From Streptomyces sp. HUAS MG91 (GTDB taxonomy: Bacteria > Actinomycetota > Actinomycetes > Streptomycetales > Streptomycetaceae), in NCBI RefSeq assembly GCF_040529335.1, contig NZ_CP159534.1:5766001-5830000 (forward strand): 64,000 nucleotides of DNA. Direction: 5' to 3'. Position numbers and translations under genes: made by a program. The notes below the pieces were generated by a model. That model had not been told where the DNA came from. It did no database searches and saw only the letters and a program-made list of their open reading frames with translations. Below are positions 39,716-47,749 of the stretch, in pieces. How positions within the stretch are numbered: position 1 is the stretch's first letter; every line of letters starts with the position of its first letter.

Positions 39716-40036
39716 ATGGCGTTCCGGGACGTGACCGACGCGGACTTCGACGAGCAGGTCGTCAAGGCCGGCCGGCCGGTGCTGGTGGAGTTCACCGCCG
39801 AGTGGTGCGGGCCGTGCAAGCAGCTGGCCCCGGTGCTGCGGGCCGTGGCCGAGGAGGAGCGGGAGCGGCTCGACGTCGTGGCGATCGACGTCGACGCCAA
39901 TCCGGAGACGGCCGTGAAGTACGGCGTGCTGTCCATGCCGACGCTGATGGTCTTCAAGGACGGCGAGCCCGTGTGGTCGCGGGTCGGCGCCCGGCCGAAG
40001 CGGCGCCTGCTGGAGGAATTGGCCGAGGCCCTCTGA
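39716..40036 (+). CDS. Thioredoxin
   Basis: This 106-residue thioredoxin has the active site WCGPC (Cys31 and Cys34), cis-Pro in VLSMPTLMVF, and normal length. It reduces disulfides in cytosolic proteins. It sits directly behind a MerR regulator with cysteines, suggesting regulation by redox or thiol stress. GAGGGAGTGATCACG precedes the ATG; a GTG 9 bp upstream is less likely. Confidence 0.92.
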   Translation: MAFRDVTDADFDEQVVKAGRPVLVEFTAEWCGPCKQLAPVLRAVAEEERERLDVVAIDVDANPETAVKYGVLSMPTLMVFKDGEPVWSRVGARPKRRLLEELAEAL

Positions 40037-40042
40037 ATACCG

Positions 40043-40062
40043 CCCGCGGATTAATCCGCGGG
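40043..40062. terminator. 20-bp palindrome after thioredoxin, probable terminator
   Basis: CCCGCGGATTAATCCGCGGG is a perfect palindrome 6 bp after the thioredoxin stop codon and immediately before the helicase promoter. Confidence 0.6.
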
Positions 40063-40091
40063 TTGGAATGAAGCCCCGCCCGGGGTATATT
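40063..40091 (+). promoter_or_regulatory. Promoter of the HelD/HelR-like gene with an embedded dyad
   Basis: TTGGAA (40063-40068), exactly 17 bp, then TATATT (40086-40091). The spacer holds the dyad CCCCG-CC-CGGGG (40074-40085), a candidate operator. Confidence 0.6.
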
Positions 40092-40096
40092 CGGTG

Positions 40097-40135
40097 TTTC
40101 TGTGTGCCCACAGAAAAGGCCCCTCAAAAGGGGCC
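40097..40135 (+). promoter_or_regulatory. Two stacked hairpins in the helicase 5-prime leader
   Basis: TTTCTGTG-TGCC-CACAGAAA (40097-40116) is followed at once by GGCCCC-TCAAAA-GGGGCC (40118-40135), between the predicted start of transcription and the ribosome site. They could act as an attenuator or a transcript-stability element. Confidence 0.45.
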
Positions 40136-40168
40136 AACTAAACACACCGTACCGGGCAGGGAGCAGTT

Positions 40169-42418
40169 TTGTCAAGCCGGGAATCCGCTGTATCCGAGAA
40201 GGAACTCCAAAAGGAACAGGAATTCATCGACCGTCTCTATGCGCGCGTCGACGCGCTGCGCGGCGAGGCCGCCGACTCGGTCACGAACGCCCTGACGCCG
40301 GTCGGCACCGGCCAGCAGGCCCGCCTGGAGCGGGACCTGCTGGTCGTGGAGCGCTCCGGGCTGCTCGCCGCGCTGAACGCGGTCGACGGCTCGCTCTGTT
40401 TCGGCCGGATCGACCGGACGGACGGCGTCGCGCACCACATCGGACGGCTGGGAATTCGCGAGGACGACACCGAGCACACGCCGATTCTCATCGACTGGCG
40501 TGCGCCGGTGGCCCGCCCCTTCTATCTCGCCACCGGGCACACACCGATGGGGCTGCGCCGGCGCCGCCACCTCACCACCGAGGGGCGGACCGTCACCGAA
40601 CTGCACGACGAGATCCTCGACCTCGGGGACGACGAGCGCACCGGCTTCGAGGACCCCTCCGGCGACGCCGTGCTGCTCGCCGCGCTGAACTCCGCGCGCA
40701 CCGGCCGCATGGGCGACATCGTGCAGACCATCCAGGCCGAGCAGGACCGGATCATCCGCCACGACCACCGGGGTGTGCTGGTGGTCGAGGGCGGTCCCGG
40801 CACCGGCAAGACCGCCGTCGCCCTGCACCGGGCCGCGTTCCTGCTGTACGAGCACCGGGAGCTGCTCGCCAAGCGGGCGGTGCTGATCGTCGGCCCCAAC
40901 CCGGCGTTCCTCTCCTACATCTCCGAGGTGCTGCCCGCGCTCGGCGAGACCGGCGTGCTGCTCGCGACCGTCGGCGAGCTGTTCCCGGGCGTCCACGCCA
41001 CCGCCGCCGACACGCCCCGGGCCGCTGCCGTGAAGGGCGCGGTGGAGACGGCCGACGCCCTCGCCCTCGCGGTGCGCGACCGCCAGCAGCTCCCCGAGCC
41101 CGGCGCGCCGCTGATCATCCGGCACGAGGACGGGGACCTGATCCTCGACTGGGAGATCGCCTACGAGGCCCGGCAGGCGGCCCGCGACACCCTGCTCCCG
41201 CACAACCTGGCCCGCCCGCACTTCGCGTTCCGCGTCATCGACGCGCTCACCGAGCAGCTCGCCGAGCGGATCGGCGCCGACCCCTACGGCGGGCCGAACT
41301 TCCTGGGCGCCGACGACCTCGCCCAGCTCGGCAAGGGCGTCGCCGCGAGCGCCGAGGTGCACGCCGCCATCGCCGACCTGTGGCCGCGGCTCACGCCGGA
41401 GGAGTTCGTCGCGGACTTCCTGGCCGACCCCGTCCACCTGCCCGACGACGCGGCCGAGGCCATCCGCCGCGAGGTCACCGGACCCGCCGACTGGACGCCC
41501 GGTGACGTGCCGCTGCTCGACGAGGCAGCCGAGCTCCTCGGGCACGACGACTCCGCCGAGCGGGCCGCCGCCGAGGCCGCCCGCCAGGAGCGGATCGCCT
41601 ACGCGCAGGGCGTCCTCGACCTGTCCAAGGGCTCCGAGTCCTACGAGTTCGAGGACGAGGACGAGTCCGAGGTGCTGGCCGCCCACGACATCGTCGACGC
41701 GGACCGGGTCGCCGACTGGTACGAGGAGGAGGACCACCGCAGCGCCGCCGAGCGGGCCGCCGCCGACCGCACCTGGGCGTTCGGCCACATCATCGTCGAC
41801 GAGGCGCAGGAGCTGAGCCCGATGGCGTGGCGGCTGCTGATGCGCCGCTCGCCCACCCGCTCCATGACGCTGGTCGGCGACCCGGTGCAGACCAGCGAGG
41901 AGGCCGGTGTCGGCTCCTGGGCGGACATCCTCGCGCCGTACGTCGAGGACCGCTTCGAGCACACCCGGCTGGGCGTCAACTACCGCACGCCGAGCGAGAT
42001 CATGGAGCTCGCGGCGGCCGTGGTCCGCGCCGAGCACCCCGGCTTCGAACCGCCGTCGTCCGTCCGCTCGACGGGCGTGCGCCCGTGGGTGCGGGCCACC
42101 GACGACCTGCCCGCGGCCGTCGCCGCCGCCGTCGCCGAACTCACCCCCGAGGAGGGCCGCCTCGCCGTGATCGCCCCGCGTGAACTGCACGCGGACCTCG
42201 CGGCGCAGGTGCCCGGGGCGACGGCGGGCGAGGCCCCCGACCTGACGCACACGGTCGTCCTGCTCGACCCGCGGCAGGCCAAGGGCCTCGAGTTCGACTC
42301 GGTGCTCGTCGTCGAGCCGGGCCGGTACGGGACCAGCGATCTGTACGTGGCGCTGACCCGGGCCACCCAGCGGCTCGGCGTGCTCCACACCGGCGAACCG
42401 CCCGCGGCGCTCGGCTAG
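40169..42418 (+). CDS. HelD/HelR-like superfamily 1 helicase, RNA polymerase-associated
   Basis: This 749-residue UvrD/Rep-type ATPase of the HelD group has an N-terminal helical arm (about 1-60), Walker A GGPGTGKT at 208-215, Walker B with Asp544-Glu545 (VDEAQELSP), GDPVQTSEEAG, YRTPSEIMELA, and C-terminal motifs KGLEFDSVLVVEP and YVALTRATQRLGV. HelD proteins remove or recycle stalled RNA polymerase. Actinobacterial HelR displaces rifamycin-bound polymerase and gives tolerance. Which type this is cannot be decided from sequence; no rifamycin-associated element was seen. The TTG start at 40169 follows CAGGGAGC. Confidence 0.88.
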   Translation: MSSRESAVSEKELQKEQEFIDRLYARVDALRGEAADSVTNALTPVGTGQQARLERDLLVVERSGLLAALNAVDGSLCFGRIDRTDGVAHHIGRLGIREDDTEHTPILIDWRAPVARPFYLATGHTPMGLRRRRHLTTEGRTVTELHDEILDLGDDERTGFEDPSGDAVLLAALNSARTGRMGDIVQTIQAEQDRIIRHDHRGVLVVEGGPGTGKTAVALHRAAFLLYEHRELLAKRAVLIVGPNPAFLSYISEVLPALGETGVLLATVGELFPGVHATAADTPRAAAVKGAVETADALALAVRDRQQLPEPGAPLIIRHEDGDLILDWEIAYEARQAARDTLLPHNLARPHFAFRVIDALTEQLAERIGADPYGGPNFLGADDLAQLGKGVAASAEVHAAIADLWPRLTPEEFVADFLADPVHLPDDAAEAIRREVTGPADWTPGDVPLLDEAAELLGHDDSAERAAAEAARQERIAYAQGVLDLSKGSESYEFEDEDESEVLAAHDIVDADRVADWYEEEDHRSAAERAAADRTWAFGHIIVDEAQELSPMAWRLLMRRSPTRSMTLVGDPVQTSEEAGVGSWADILAPYVEDRFEHTRLGVNYRTPSEIMELAAAVVRAEHPGFEPPSSVRSTGVRPWVRATDDLPAAVAAAVAELTPEEGRLAVIAPRELHADLAAQVPGATAGEAPDLTHTVVLLDPRQAKGLEFDSVLVVEPGRYGTSDLYVALTRATQRLGVLHTGEPPAALG

Positions 42419-43209
42419 TCCAGCGGCGGCAAGTCCGCGCAGAGGGCGGTGGGGAAGGCCGGCTCGACGCGGTGCACGTCGGTGCAGCCGTCCTTCCTGC
42501 CGCGGGCGATCGGCTTCCAGCCGGACTTCTGCGCGCGGAAGAACCAGCGGTCGCTCAGGGAGGCGCCGCAGCCGGGTGCCTCCCCCTCGGCGCAGGCCGG
42601 CCCCATGCGCGAGGAGACGTCGAAGACCAGCCACTTCCCGTCGCAGCGCTCGTCGCCGCGCTGGGTGTGGTTCGGGACGTCGAGTGCCATCACCGCCTGG
42701 TCGTACGAGGCGGGGGTGCAGCCGGTGGGGGCCGGGTGGCAGCCGAGCTCGCCGCACAGTCGCAGCTCGGGCAGGTCGGCGCCGTCCGCGGTGAACGCCG
42801 TGTGGACGTCCGCGGCCAGTTCGCGGTGGCCGAGCGGCGACGGCAGCCGCACCTTCGCCGTGGCCTTCGCGGTCTTGCGGCAGTCGGCGCTCGGGCTGCC
42901 GCCGGTCAGCGCCGAGAAGGTCACCTGGACCCACACGGTGGTGTCCGACGTGGAGGTCACCACGGCCCTCAGGTCGCGGGCGCAGGTCTTCCCGCCGCCG
43001 GGCACGTCCGCGACCACGCTGAGCGTGCGCCCGTCGTCGGCGAGCCGGGCGGCCGTCACCCGGAACGGGGCGAACGTCTGCCAGTGCGGCGTCTCCACCG
43101 GTGCCGGCGGGTTGGCGCCCGACCCGGCGCGCAGCGTCCCGCAGCCGCCGAGCAGCAGCACGGCGACGGCGGTCAGCAGGACAGCGGCCAGTGATCTCTT
43201 GGACTGCAT
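42415..43209 (-). CDS. Secreted lipoprotein of unknown function
   Basis: This 264-residue protein has a signal peptide ending in lipobox LLGGC, so it is lipid-anchored outside the cell. The mature part is Cys-rich (about ten cysteines), suggesting disulfides, and shows no recognised domain. Its stop codon and that of the helicase gene overlap within the single sequence CTAG. The Pro-rich segment after the anchor is a typical linker. Confidence 0.75.
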   Translation of the reverse strand: MQSKRSLAAVLLTAVAVLLLGGCGTLRAGSGANPPAPVETPHWQTFAPFRVTAARLADDGRTLSVVADVPGGGKTCARDLRAVVTSTSDTTVWVQVTFSALTGGSPSADCRKTAKATAKVRLPSPLGHRELAADVHTAFTADGADLPELRLCGELGCHPAPTGCTPASYDQAVMALDVPNHTQRGDERCDGKWLVFDVSSRMGPACAEGEAPGCGASLSDRWFFRAQKSGWKPIARGRKDGCTDVHRVEPAFPTALCADLPPLD

Positions 43210-43289
43210 CGTTCTCGGACCCCCCCGTGACTGATCGACCCGGCCGACTATAGAGACCCGCCGGGGCCACGGGGGAGCGGGACGGCGCG

Positions 43290-45503
43290 TCAGGCCGGGC
43301 GGAACCACACCGTGGCGAGCGGGGGCAGCGTCAGCCGCACGCTGGCCGGGCGGCCGTGCGCGGGGACGTCGTCCGGCTTCACCGGCTCCGGGTTCGTGAC
43401 GTCACCGCCGCCGTACCGGCCCCGGTCGGTGTTGAGCACCTCCTGCCAGGCGGGCACGGTGTCCGGCACGCCGAGCCGGTACTCGGCGCGTACCACCGGC
43501 GAGAAGTTGGAGACCGCGAGAAGCGGCGAGCCGTCGGCCGCGCGCCGCAGGAACGCGAAGACGTTGTCCTCCGCCGCGTCACCGGCCACCCACTCGAAAC
43601 CGGACGGATCGGTGTCCCGCTCCCACAGGGCGGGCGCCTCCCGGTAGACGGCGTTCAGATCCCGTACGAGGTCGCGCACGCCGCGATGGTCGGGTTCGGC
43701 CCCGTACGCCGGATCGAGCAGCCACCAGTCCGGGCCGTGCGCCTCCGACCACTCGGCGCCCTGCGCGAACTCCTGGCCCATGAAGAGCAGCTGCTTGCCG
43801 GGGTGGGCCCACATGAAGCCCAGGTAGGCCCGGTGGTTGGCGCGTTGCTGCCACCAGTCGCCGGGCATCTTCGAGACCAGGGACCGCTTGCCGTGCACGA
43901 CCTCGTCGTGCGAGATGGGCAGGACGTAGTTCTCGCTGTACGCGTACACCATCGAGAACGTCATCTCGTTGTGGTGGTACTTGCGGTGCACCGGCTCGTG
44001 GCTCACGTACTCCAGGGAGTCGTGCATCCATCCCATGTTCCACTTCAGGCCGAAGCCGAGGCCGCCGTGGCCGCCGGGGCCGATGTGGTGGGTGGCGCGG
44101 GTGACGCCGTCCCAGGCCGTGGACTCCTCGGCGATCGTCACGACGCCGGGGACCCGCCGGTACAGGGTGGCGTTCATCTCCTGGAGGAAGTCGACCGCGT
44201 CGAGGTTCTCCCGGCCGCCGAACTGGTTCGGCGTCCACTGCCCTTCCTCGCGCGAGTAGTCGAGGTAGAGCATCGAGGCAACGGCGTCGACCCGGAGGCC
44301 GTCGATGTGGAACTCCTCGCACCAGTAAAGGGCGTTCGCCACCAGGAAGTTGCGGACCTCCTTGCGGCCGTAGTCGAACTCCAGGGTGCCCCAGTCCGGG
44401 TGCGCGGCGCGCAGCGGGTCCTCGTGCTCGTACAGCGGCCGGCCGTCGAACTCGGCGAGCGCCCAGTCGTCGCGCGGGAAGTGCGCCGGGACCCAATCCA
44501 TCAGGACGCCGATCCCGGCCCGGTGCAGGGCGTCGACCAGGTGCTTGAAGTCGTCGGGGGTGCCCAGGCGCGCGGTCGGGGCGTAGAAGCCGGTGACCTG
44601 GTAGCCCCAGGAGCCGCCGAAGGGGTGCTCGGCCACGGGCAGCAGCTCCACGTGCGTGAAACCCAAGTCGTTCACATATGACGGCAGTTGCTCGGCGAGC
44701 TGGCGGTAGGTGAGGCCGGGGCGCCAGGACGGCAGGTGGATCTCGTAGACCGAGAACGGGGACTCGTGCGCGGGGCGGGCGGCGCGGTGCTCCAGCCACT
44801 GGTCGTCCTGCCAGGTGTGGTGCGAGGCGTGCACGATCGAGGAGTTGGCCGGGGGGACCTCGGTGCGGGTGGCGAGCGGGTCGGCGCGCGTCGTCTTGCT
44901 GCCGTCGGGGCGGGTGATCTCGAACTTGTACAGCTCGCCCTCGCCGATGCCGGGCACGAACAGCTCCCAGATGCCGGACGAGCCGAGCGAGCGCATGCTG
45001 TGGGCCGCGCCGTCCCAGAAGTTGAAGCCGCCGACGACCCGGATGCCGCGGGCGTTCGGCGCCCAGACCGTGAAGCGGGTGCCCTCGATGCCCTGGTGGG
45101 TCATGGGGCGGGCGCCGAGCGCGGTCCACAACTGCTCGTGCCGGCCCTCGCCGATGAGGTGCAGGTCGAGTTCGCCGAGGGCCGGGAGCAGGGCGTAGGC
45201 GTCCGCGACCGTCTGGGTGGTGTCGGCGTAGCGGATCTCCAGCTCGTACCCGGACGGGACCTCGCGGAGCGGGAGCAGGCCCGAGAAGAACCCCTCGCCG
45301 TCGTCGTGGAGTTCGGCGTGCGTGCCCTGCGGGGTGCGGACGGTGACCTGCCGGGCGTAGGGGCGCCAGGCCCGGAACGCGATGCCGTCGGGGGCGGGGT
45401 GGGCGCCGAGCACTCCGTGGGGGTTGTGGTGGGTCGCGGCGAGCAGCCTGGTGCGGTCGTCCTCCGGGACGGGGGCCGGGGTCGTGGTGGGACGGGGGGT
45501 CAC
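43290..45503 (-). CDS. glgB: 1,4-alpha-glucan branching enzyme
   Basis: This 737-residue GH13_9 enzyme makes alpha-1,6 branches in glycogen-like glucan. It has N-terminal CBM48-type beta-domains (about 20-240) and a catalytic barrel with nucleophile Asp406 ([10 protein letters not shown]), acid/base Glu459 (IAEESTAW) and SHDEVVHGK. These positions are nearly identical to the E. coli enzyme (405 and 458). GTG at 45503 follows AAGGAGG. It acts on the linear chains made by GlgE and lies downstream of maltokinase on the same strand. Confidence 0.96.
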   Translation of the reverse strand: MTPRPTTTPAPVPEDDRTRLLAATHHNPHGVLGAHPAPDGIAFRAWRPYARQVTVRTPQGTHAELHDDGEGFFSGLLPLREVPSGYELEIRYADTTQTVADAYALLPALGELDLHLIGEGRHEQLWTALGARPMTHQGIEGTRFTVWAPNARGIRVVGGFNFWDGAAHSMRSLGSSGIWELFVPGIGEGELYKFEITRPDGSKTTRADPLATRTEVPPANSSIVHASHHTWQDDQWLEHRAARPAHESPFSVYEIHLPSWRPGLTYRQLAEQLPSYVNDLGFTHVELLPVAEHPFGGSWGYQVTGFYAPTARLGTPDDFKHLVDALHRAGIGVLMDWVPAHFPRDDWALAEFDGRPLYEHEDPLRAAHPDWGTLEFDYGRKEVRNFLVANALYWCEEFHIDGLRVDAVASMLYLDYSREEGQWTPNQFGGRENLDAVDFLQEMNATLYRRVPGVVTIAEESTAWDGVTRATHHIGPGGHGGLGFGLKWNMGWMHDSLEYVSHEPVHRKYHHNEMTFSMVYAYSENYVLPISHDEVVHGKRSLVSKMPGDWWQQRANHRAYLGFMWAHPGKQLLFMGQEFAQGAEWSEAHGPDWWLLDPAYGAEPDHRGVRDLVRDLNAVYREAPALWERDTDPSGFEWVAGDAAEDNVFAFLRRAADGSPLLAVSNFSPVVRAEYRLGVPDTVPAWQEVLNTDRGRYGGGDVTNPEPVKPDDVPAHGRPASVRLTLPPLATVWFRPA

Positions 45504-45591
45504 GGGGGGCGCCTCCTTGAGGGGCTTCGCGTGTGCCGGGTGGTGGTGGCGGGTGCGGGTGCCGTGTGGCGGGTGCGGGTGCGGTGGGGGT

Positions 45592-45613
45592 TTGCGCAGT
45601 TCCCCGCGCCCCT
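45592..45613 (+). repeat. Dispersed repeat, copy C (incomplete)
   Basis: TTGCGCAGTTCCCCGCGCCC followed by CT, lacking the GGGGCG arm. Confidence 0.6.
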
Positions 45614-45645
45614 GGGTTGTTCTTCGTGTGCGGGTCGGTGGCCGC

Positions 45646-45681
45646 TTCTCGCGCAGTTCCCCGCGCCCCTTACGGGGCGCC
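45646..45681 (+). repeat. Dispersed repeat, copy D
   Basis: TTCTCGCGCAGTTCCCCGCG core followed by CCCCTTACGGGGCGCC. Complete, with hairpin arms. Confidence 0.8.
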
Positions 45682-45710
45682 TCGTGTTCCAGGTGCCGGT
45701 TCGGTGGGGC

Positions 45711-45744
45711 TTCTCGCGCAGTTCCTCGCGCCCCTATCGGGGCG
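45711..45744 (+). repeat. Dispersed repeat, copy E
   Basis: TTCTCGCGCAGTTCCTCGCG core followed by CCCCTATCGGGGCG. It overlaps the last codons and stop of the maltokinase gene. Confidence 0.75.
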
Positions 45745-47143
45745 TCTCTTGTGCCAGGCGGGTCAGGGCTGCCAGGGGGACCGGGAGCCAGTCGGGGCGG
45801 TGGCGGGCCTCGTACAGGGCCTCGTAGACGGCCTTGTCCGTCTCGTAGGCGCGCAGCAGGACCGGGTCGGTGCGCGGGTCGTCGCCGGTCACCTCCGCGT
45901 AACCGGCGCAGTACGCGGACCGGCAGGAGTCCGCCCACGCCGCGTTCCAGGGGCGGGCGCTGCGGGCCGCGTAGTCGAAGGAGCGGAGCATGCCGGCGAT
46001 GTCCCGGTGCGGGGGGTGCGGCATGCGGCGTTCCGCGAGCGGGCGGGACGGTTCGCCCTCGAAGTCGATGAGCCGCCACGTCCCGTTCGCCTCGCGCAGG
46101 CACTGGCCCAGGTGCAGGTCGCCGTGGACGCGCTGGGCGTGCCGGACGCGGCCGTCGGCGGCGAGGTCGTGCAGCGCCGTGAAGGCGGAGCGCAGGCCGG
46201 GGACGAGCGGGAGCAGCGCCGGGACCTGCTGGGCCGTCGACTCCAGGCGCCGGATCATCGTCCCGGCGAGCTGTTCCAGCTGTGCGCGGCTGTACGTGAC
46301 CGTGGGCAGGGCCCGCGCCAGGGCCGTGTGGACCTCCGCCGTGGCGCGGCCCAGCTGCCGTGCCTCCCCGGCGAAGTCCTGCTCGTTGGTGAGGTGCTTC
46401 AGGGCCAGGTCCCAGCCGTCGGCCGCACCCTTCAGGAACGGCTGGAGGACGCCGAGGGTCGTGGTCTGCGCCATGTCGCCGGTCCGGGTCTCGAACCAGG
46501 CCACCGGCGCGGGCACCCGGTCGCAGCCCGCACGGGCCAGCGCGAGGGGCAGTTCGAGGTCGGGGTTGGTGCCCGCGACGACCCGCCGGAAGAACTTGGC
46601 GATGAGCCGGTCCCCGTACACGACCGAGGAGTTGGACTGCTCCGCCTGCAAGGGCCGGGGTGCGAGGCCGCGCGGGACCTCGCCGTGCGGCCCGCGGTGG
46701 AAGCTGAGCGCCCCGAGGGCGCCGGGTATCCGGAGCCGTTCGAGGAGCACGGACGCCTGGCGCGGGTCCTGGAGGGCCTCGTAGGCGGTGCGGCCGGCCA
46801 GCGGACCGCGGGTGATCGTGCCGATCGCCGCGGGGGCGAGATGCTGAGGCAGCAACTCGGCGGTGCCGATGATGAGTTGGTAGCGGTCTCCGGGGCCGTC
46901 GTCGTCGGCGGGCGGCTGATGGGCGCGCACCAGCAGGTGCAGCAGGGCGGAGCCGGGCAGCAGCGGGGTCGCGGAGTCGAGGGTGAAGCCGGTGACGGGC
47001 CGGCCCTTGCCCGCGAACCAGCGCTGGCGCGGCAGCCATTCGCGCAAGTGCGGTTCCAGGGAGGCGAGGAGGCCGGAGGGGTTGTCCGCCGCGGCGGCGG
47101 TGGGATGGGCGGGAGCGGCGGGCCGGCCAGCGGCTTCCGACAT
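45734..47143 (-). CDS. mak: Maltokinase
   Basis: This 469-residue kinase (Pep2/Mak) phosphorylates maltose with ATP to maltose 1-phosphate, the donor for GlgE. It has an N-terminal cap domain (about 20-120: [25 protein letters not shown]) and an aminoglycoside-phosphotransferase-like kinase fold with catalytic Asp342 (VHGDLHLGQ) and metal-binding IDFEGEP. ATG at 47143 has GGAAAGGA upstream. It is normally contiguous with treS; here an unrelated NACHT gene and a small membrane-protein gene separate them. Confidence 0.95.
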   Translation of the reverse strand: MSEAAGRPAAPAHPTAAAADNPSGLLASLEPHLREWLPRQRWFAGKGRPVTGFTLDSATPLLPGSALLHLLVRAHQPPADDDGPGDRYQLIIGTAELLPQHLAPAAIGTITRGPLAGRTAYEALQDPRQASVLLERLRIPGALGALSFHRGPHGEVPRGLAPRPLQAEQSNSSVVYGDRLIAKFFRRVVAGTNPDLELPLALARAGCDRVPAPVAWFETRTGDMAQTTTLGVLQPFLKGAADGWDLALKHLTNEQDFAGEARQLGRATAEVHTALARALPTVTYSRAQLEQLAGTMIRRLESTAQQVPALLPLVPGLRSAFTALHDLAADGRVRHAQRVHGDLHLGQCLREANGTWRLIDFEGEPSRPLAERRMPHPPHRDIAGMLRSFDYAARSARPWNAAWADSCRSAYCAGYAEVTGDDPRTDPVLLRAYETDKAVYEALYEARHRPDWLPVPLAALTRLAQETPR

Positions 47144-47414
47144 GGCGTCGCGTCCTTTCCCCGGGCCGGGAACGCTCGACGACGGTGTGCGCGGTCCCGG
47201 GTGCCGAGATGCTGTCCTGAGCTGGTCCAGAGGGGGACGTGCCGAGTGTGCGTGAACGGTTGCGTGCGCGATCCGCGGCGCGGGCCGGGACGGTACGCGG
47301 CGGCGCCTGTTCCGCACGGTATTGGTGGAGAGTGCCCCGGGGGAGGGGACGGAAACCGGGATTGGCGGGTTCTTGGACATTCCCGGTGGCGCGGGGACGG
47401 GGCGTACTCACGGG
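47144..47414. other. Upstream region of maltokinase
   Basis: This gap of 271 bp between the small membrane-protein gene and maltokinase holds no supportable gene and no clear promoter boxes. Upstream in-frame extension of maltokinase is open but not protein-like. Confidence 0.4.
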
Positions 47415-47576
47415 TCACCGGCGCCGGGGCGGCCGGAACGCGTCGACCAGGATGCGCACGATGCGCTCCGCGGCGCGGCGGCGCGCCGGCCGGCGGGACC
47501 AGACGGCGGGCAGCAGCACCGAGGCGAGGAGCAGATACGCCGACACGGCGAGGAACAGGGTGAGTCGTCCGGGCAC
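47415..47576 (-). CDS. Small single-pass membrane protein (53 residues)
   Basis: A GTG at 47576 follows CGGAGG at 6-bp spacing and opens a 53-codon frame. It has one hydrophobic helix (LTLFLAVSAYLLLASVLLP, about residues 5-23) followed by an Arg-rich tail (RRPARRRAA and PPRRR). The good ribosome site and the membrane-helix-plus-basic-tail design support a real gene. Function is unknown. It lies between maltokinase and the divergent NACHT gene. Confidence 0.55.
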   Translation of the reverse strand: MPGRLTLFLAVSAYLLLASVLLPAVWSRRPARRRAAERIVRILVDAFRPPRRR

Positions 47577-47749
47577 GGGGGCCTCCGGGAGCTGGGGTCG
47601 GGAAGGTGACGGGCTCCACGGTCACAGGGCGCGGCCCGGAGCGCCGGGGACACCGAAGTACGCCGAACCGAGGGCAAAGCGCGCAGGTCGCCGCCTAGGC
47701 TTCGCACTGCGCGCCGAAGCGGACGGAAGCGGCGAGAGGGAGCGGGGCG

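Noticed and set aside
40063..40168. Possible rifamycin-associated element before the HelD/HelR-like gene
   Set aside because: The leader contains other dyads, but the GGGGCTTGCGGCAAGGCCC-type sequence I associate with that element is absent.
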